Shown: positions 42,660 through 43,758 of the stretch, one piece after another
Layout of the letters: every line of letters begins with the position of its first letter
Numbering within the stretch: position 1 is the stretch's first letter
NCBI GenBank assembly: GCA_018882725.1
Contig: VERK01000001.1
Coordinates: forward strand, 1 to 43,758
Direction: 5' to 3'
Source of the DNA: Actinomycetota bacterium
GTDB lineage: Bacteria > Actinomycetota > Acidimicrobiia > Acidimicrobiales > Ilumatobacteraceae
DNA length: 43,758 nt
Notes under the pieces: model-generated
Seen by the model: the letters and a program-made list of their open reading frames with translations, nothing else
Told to the model about the DNA's origin: nothing
Database searches by the model: none
Position numbers and translations under genes: made by a program

Positions 42660-43758
42660 ATGTCGATGACCGAAGAAGTCCCCGCTCACCTGCAAGGCAA
42701 CGGCCGCCCCGTTTTCGACGAGCGCACGCTCACCGATCTGAAGGTGGTCGGTTCCATTCCGGCCGAACTCGACGGTCGATACCTCCGGAACGGAGCCAAT
42801 CCGATCACCGGCATGAGCGATCACCCGTTCTTCGGTGACGGCATGATCCACGGTGTTCGTCTGCTCGACGGCAAGGCGCAGTGGTACCGCAACCGTTACG
42901 TACAGACGCCGTTCATCAAGGATCCGTCCATCGACATCCTCGACCCGAACGTCACTCTTGACATGCGATGCTCGAAGGCGAACACGCACGTCGTGGGTCA
43001 CGCCGGCAAGATCCTTGCGCTCGAAGAGGGCCACTTCCCCTACGTGCTCGACGGCGACCTCAACACCGTGGGTGCCACCGATTATCAGGGTGTGCTGAAG
43101 GGACCCTTCACCGCGCACCCCAAGATCTGCCCGACCACGGGCGAGATGCTCGCGTTCGGCTACGCGCCCCTGCCGCCGTACCTCACGTACTTGCGCGTCT
43201 CGGCCACCGGCGAATTGGTTCAAGTCGAGCCGATCACCGTCACCGGACCCACGATGATGCACGACTTCAACATCACCGAGAACTACGTGATCTTCATGGA
43301 TCTCCCGGCGGTGTTCAATCTCGACCTCGCGCTTGAGGGCAAGATGCCCATCGAGTGGAGCGACACCTACCCGGCGCGCCTCGGCGTGATGCCGCGCAAC
43401 GGCAACGACTCGCAGGTGAAGTGGTACGACGTCAACCCGTGCTACGTGTTCCACCCGATGAACAGTTACGAAGACGGCGACAAGATCGTCCTCGACGTCG
43501 CTCGCTTCGAGCACATCTGGAAGGCCGACGCGATGGACTTCCCGCCGCCGCTCCTGTGGCGTTGGGTCATCGACACGCGCACCGGCAAGGTCACCGAAGA
43601 GCAGATCGACGATCGCTCGGGTGAGTTCCCGCGCGTCAACGACGCGGTGATCGGCAAGAAGCACCGCTTCGGCTACGAAATGTCGATGGGCAACGCCGGC
43701 TTCGGAGAAGTCGACGCGGGCGCCATCTTGAAGTACGACCGCCAGACCGGCTCGGCGA
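42660..43758 (+). CDS. Carotenoid oxygenase family protein (partial, cut by window end)
   Basis: The first 366 residues of a non-heme iron dioxygenase of the carotenoid cleavage / RPE65 / lignostilbene dioxygenase family, which splits double bonds of apocarotenoids or stilbenoids. The N-terminus (GSIPAELDGRYLRNGANPI, then FFGDGMIHGVRL) is characteristic. Three of the four iron-binding histidines are visible: His153 in TAHPK, His201 in MMHDF and His265 in FHPMNSYEDG. The fourth should lie near the C-terminus beyond the window. The frame is open to the last base. It follows the PPOX gene by 35 bases. Confidence 0.9.
   Translation, partial: MSMTEEVPAHLQGNGRPVFDERTLTDLKVVGSIPAELDGRYLRNGANPITGMSDHPFFGDGMIHGVRLLDGKAQWYRNRYVQTPFIKDPSIDILDPNVTLDMRCSKANTHVVGHAGKILALEEGHFPYVLDGDLNTVGATDYQGVLKGPFTAHPKICPTTGEMLAFGYAPLPPYLTYLRVSATGELVQVEPITVTGPTMMHDFNITENYVIFMDLPAVFNLDLALEGKMPIEWSDTYPARLGVMPRNGNDSQVKWYDVNPCYVFHPMNSYEDGDKIVLDVARFEHIWKADAMDFPPPLLWRWVIDTRTGKVTEEQIDDRSGEFPRVNDAVIGKKHRFGYEMSMGNAGFGEVDAGAILKYDRQTGSA

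Overview
The window is a G+C-rich chromosomal segment that reads as the right-hand flank of a replication origin in an actinobacterium. It begins 62 bases upstream of dnaN and continues recF, a DUF721 gene, gyrB and gyrA. Further on it carries the actinobacterial signature set DUF3566 - tRNA-Ile(GAT) - tRNA-Ala(TGC) - crgA - pabA - pknB/pbpA/rodA/pstP/fhaB/fhaA - tRNA-Leu(CAG), in the order known from mycobacteria. The presence of F420/LLM-type flavoenzymes, many SDRs, a Baeyer-Villiger-type monooxygenase, and a pkn/fha cluster without pknA is compatible with Acidimicrobiia (Ilumatobacter-like); that placement is inference, since no marker comparison could be run.

Layout. 1-7.1 kb: replication and topology genes, mostly translationally coupled. 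7.1-8.1 kb: a TadE/G-like orphan, the DUF3566 membrane protein and tRNA-Ile. 8.1-14.0 kb: a block inserted between tRNA-Ile and tRNA-Ala, holding a 44-residue microprotein coupled to a Rossmann-fold oxidoreductase, a Fur regulator, a DUF1003 protein, an MgtE_N/CBS protein and two LLM flavin-dependent oxidoreductases. 14.1-20.0 kb: tRNA-Ala, a tandem NTF2-like protein, an L,D-transpeptidase, a TrmH methyltransferase, a ferredoxin-type reductase, a MarR regulator, a thiolase and a small zinc-ribbon membrane protein. 20.1-27.9 kb: crgA, pabA and the cell-wall/growth-control operon fhaA-fhaB-pstP-rodA-pbpA-pknB on the minus strand. 28.1-43.8 kb: an accessory metabolic region with a sulfatase, three SDRs, an aldo-keto reductase, a BVMO-like flavoprotein, a sterol-desaturase-like membrane enzyme, a methyltransferase coupled to an ABC-F protein, an FG-GAP lipoprotein, an MDR/SDR operon facing a TetR gene, a PPOX-type split-barrel protein and a carotenoid oxygenase cut by the window end.

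How genes are expressed. Packing is very tight: the longest non-coding stretch is 183 bases (2530-2712), so there is no gap above 300 bases. Two start types alternate. Some genes have a clear Shine-Dalgarno sequence (dnaN, marR, thiolase, fhaA, DUF1003, the SDR at 30.7 kb, lipoprotein, PPOX, carotenoid oxygenase). A large second group has no Shine-Dalgarno but a TANNNT hexamer 6-7 bases before the start codon, the layout expected of leaderless mRNAs. This recurring pattern was used to settle several start codons. No insertion sequence, prophage, CRISPR array, rRNA or clear intrinsic terminator was seen.

The observations judged most worth following are the pervasive leaderless signature, the coupled microprotein at 8.15 kb, the methyltransferase/ABC-F coupled pair, the structured leader before the thiolase, and the palindromes before gyrB, at 20.05 kb (containing a perfect DnaA-box 9-mer) and between the TetR gene and its divergent neighbours.
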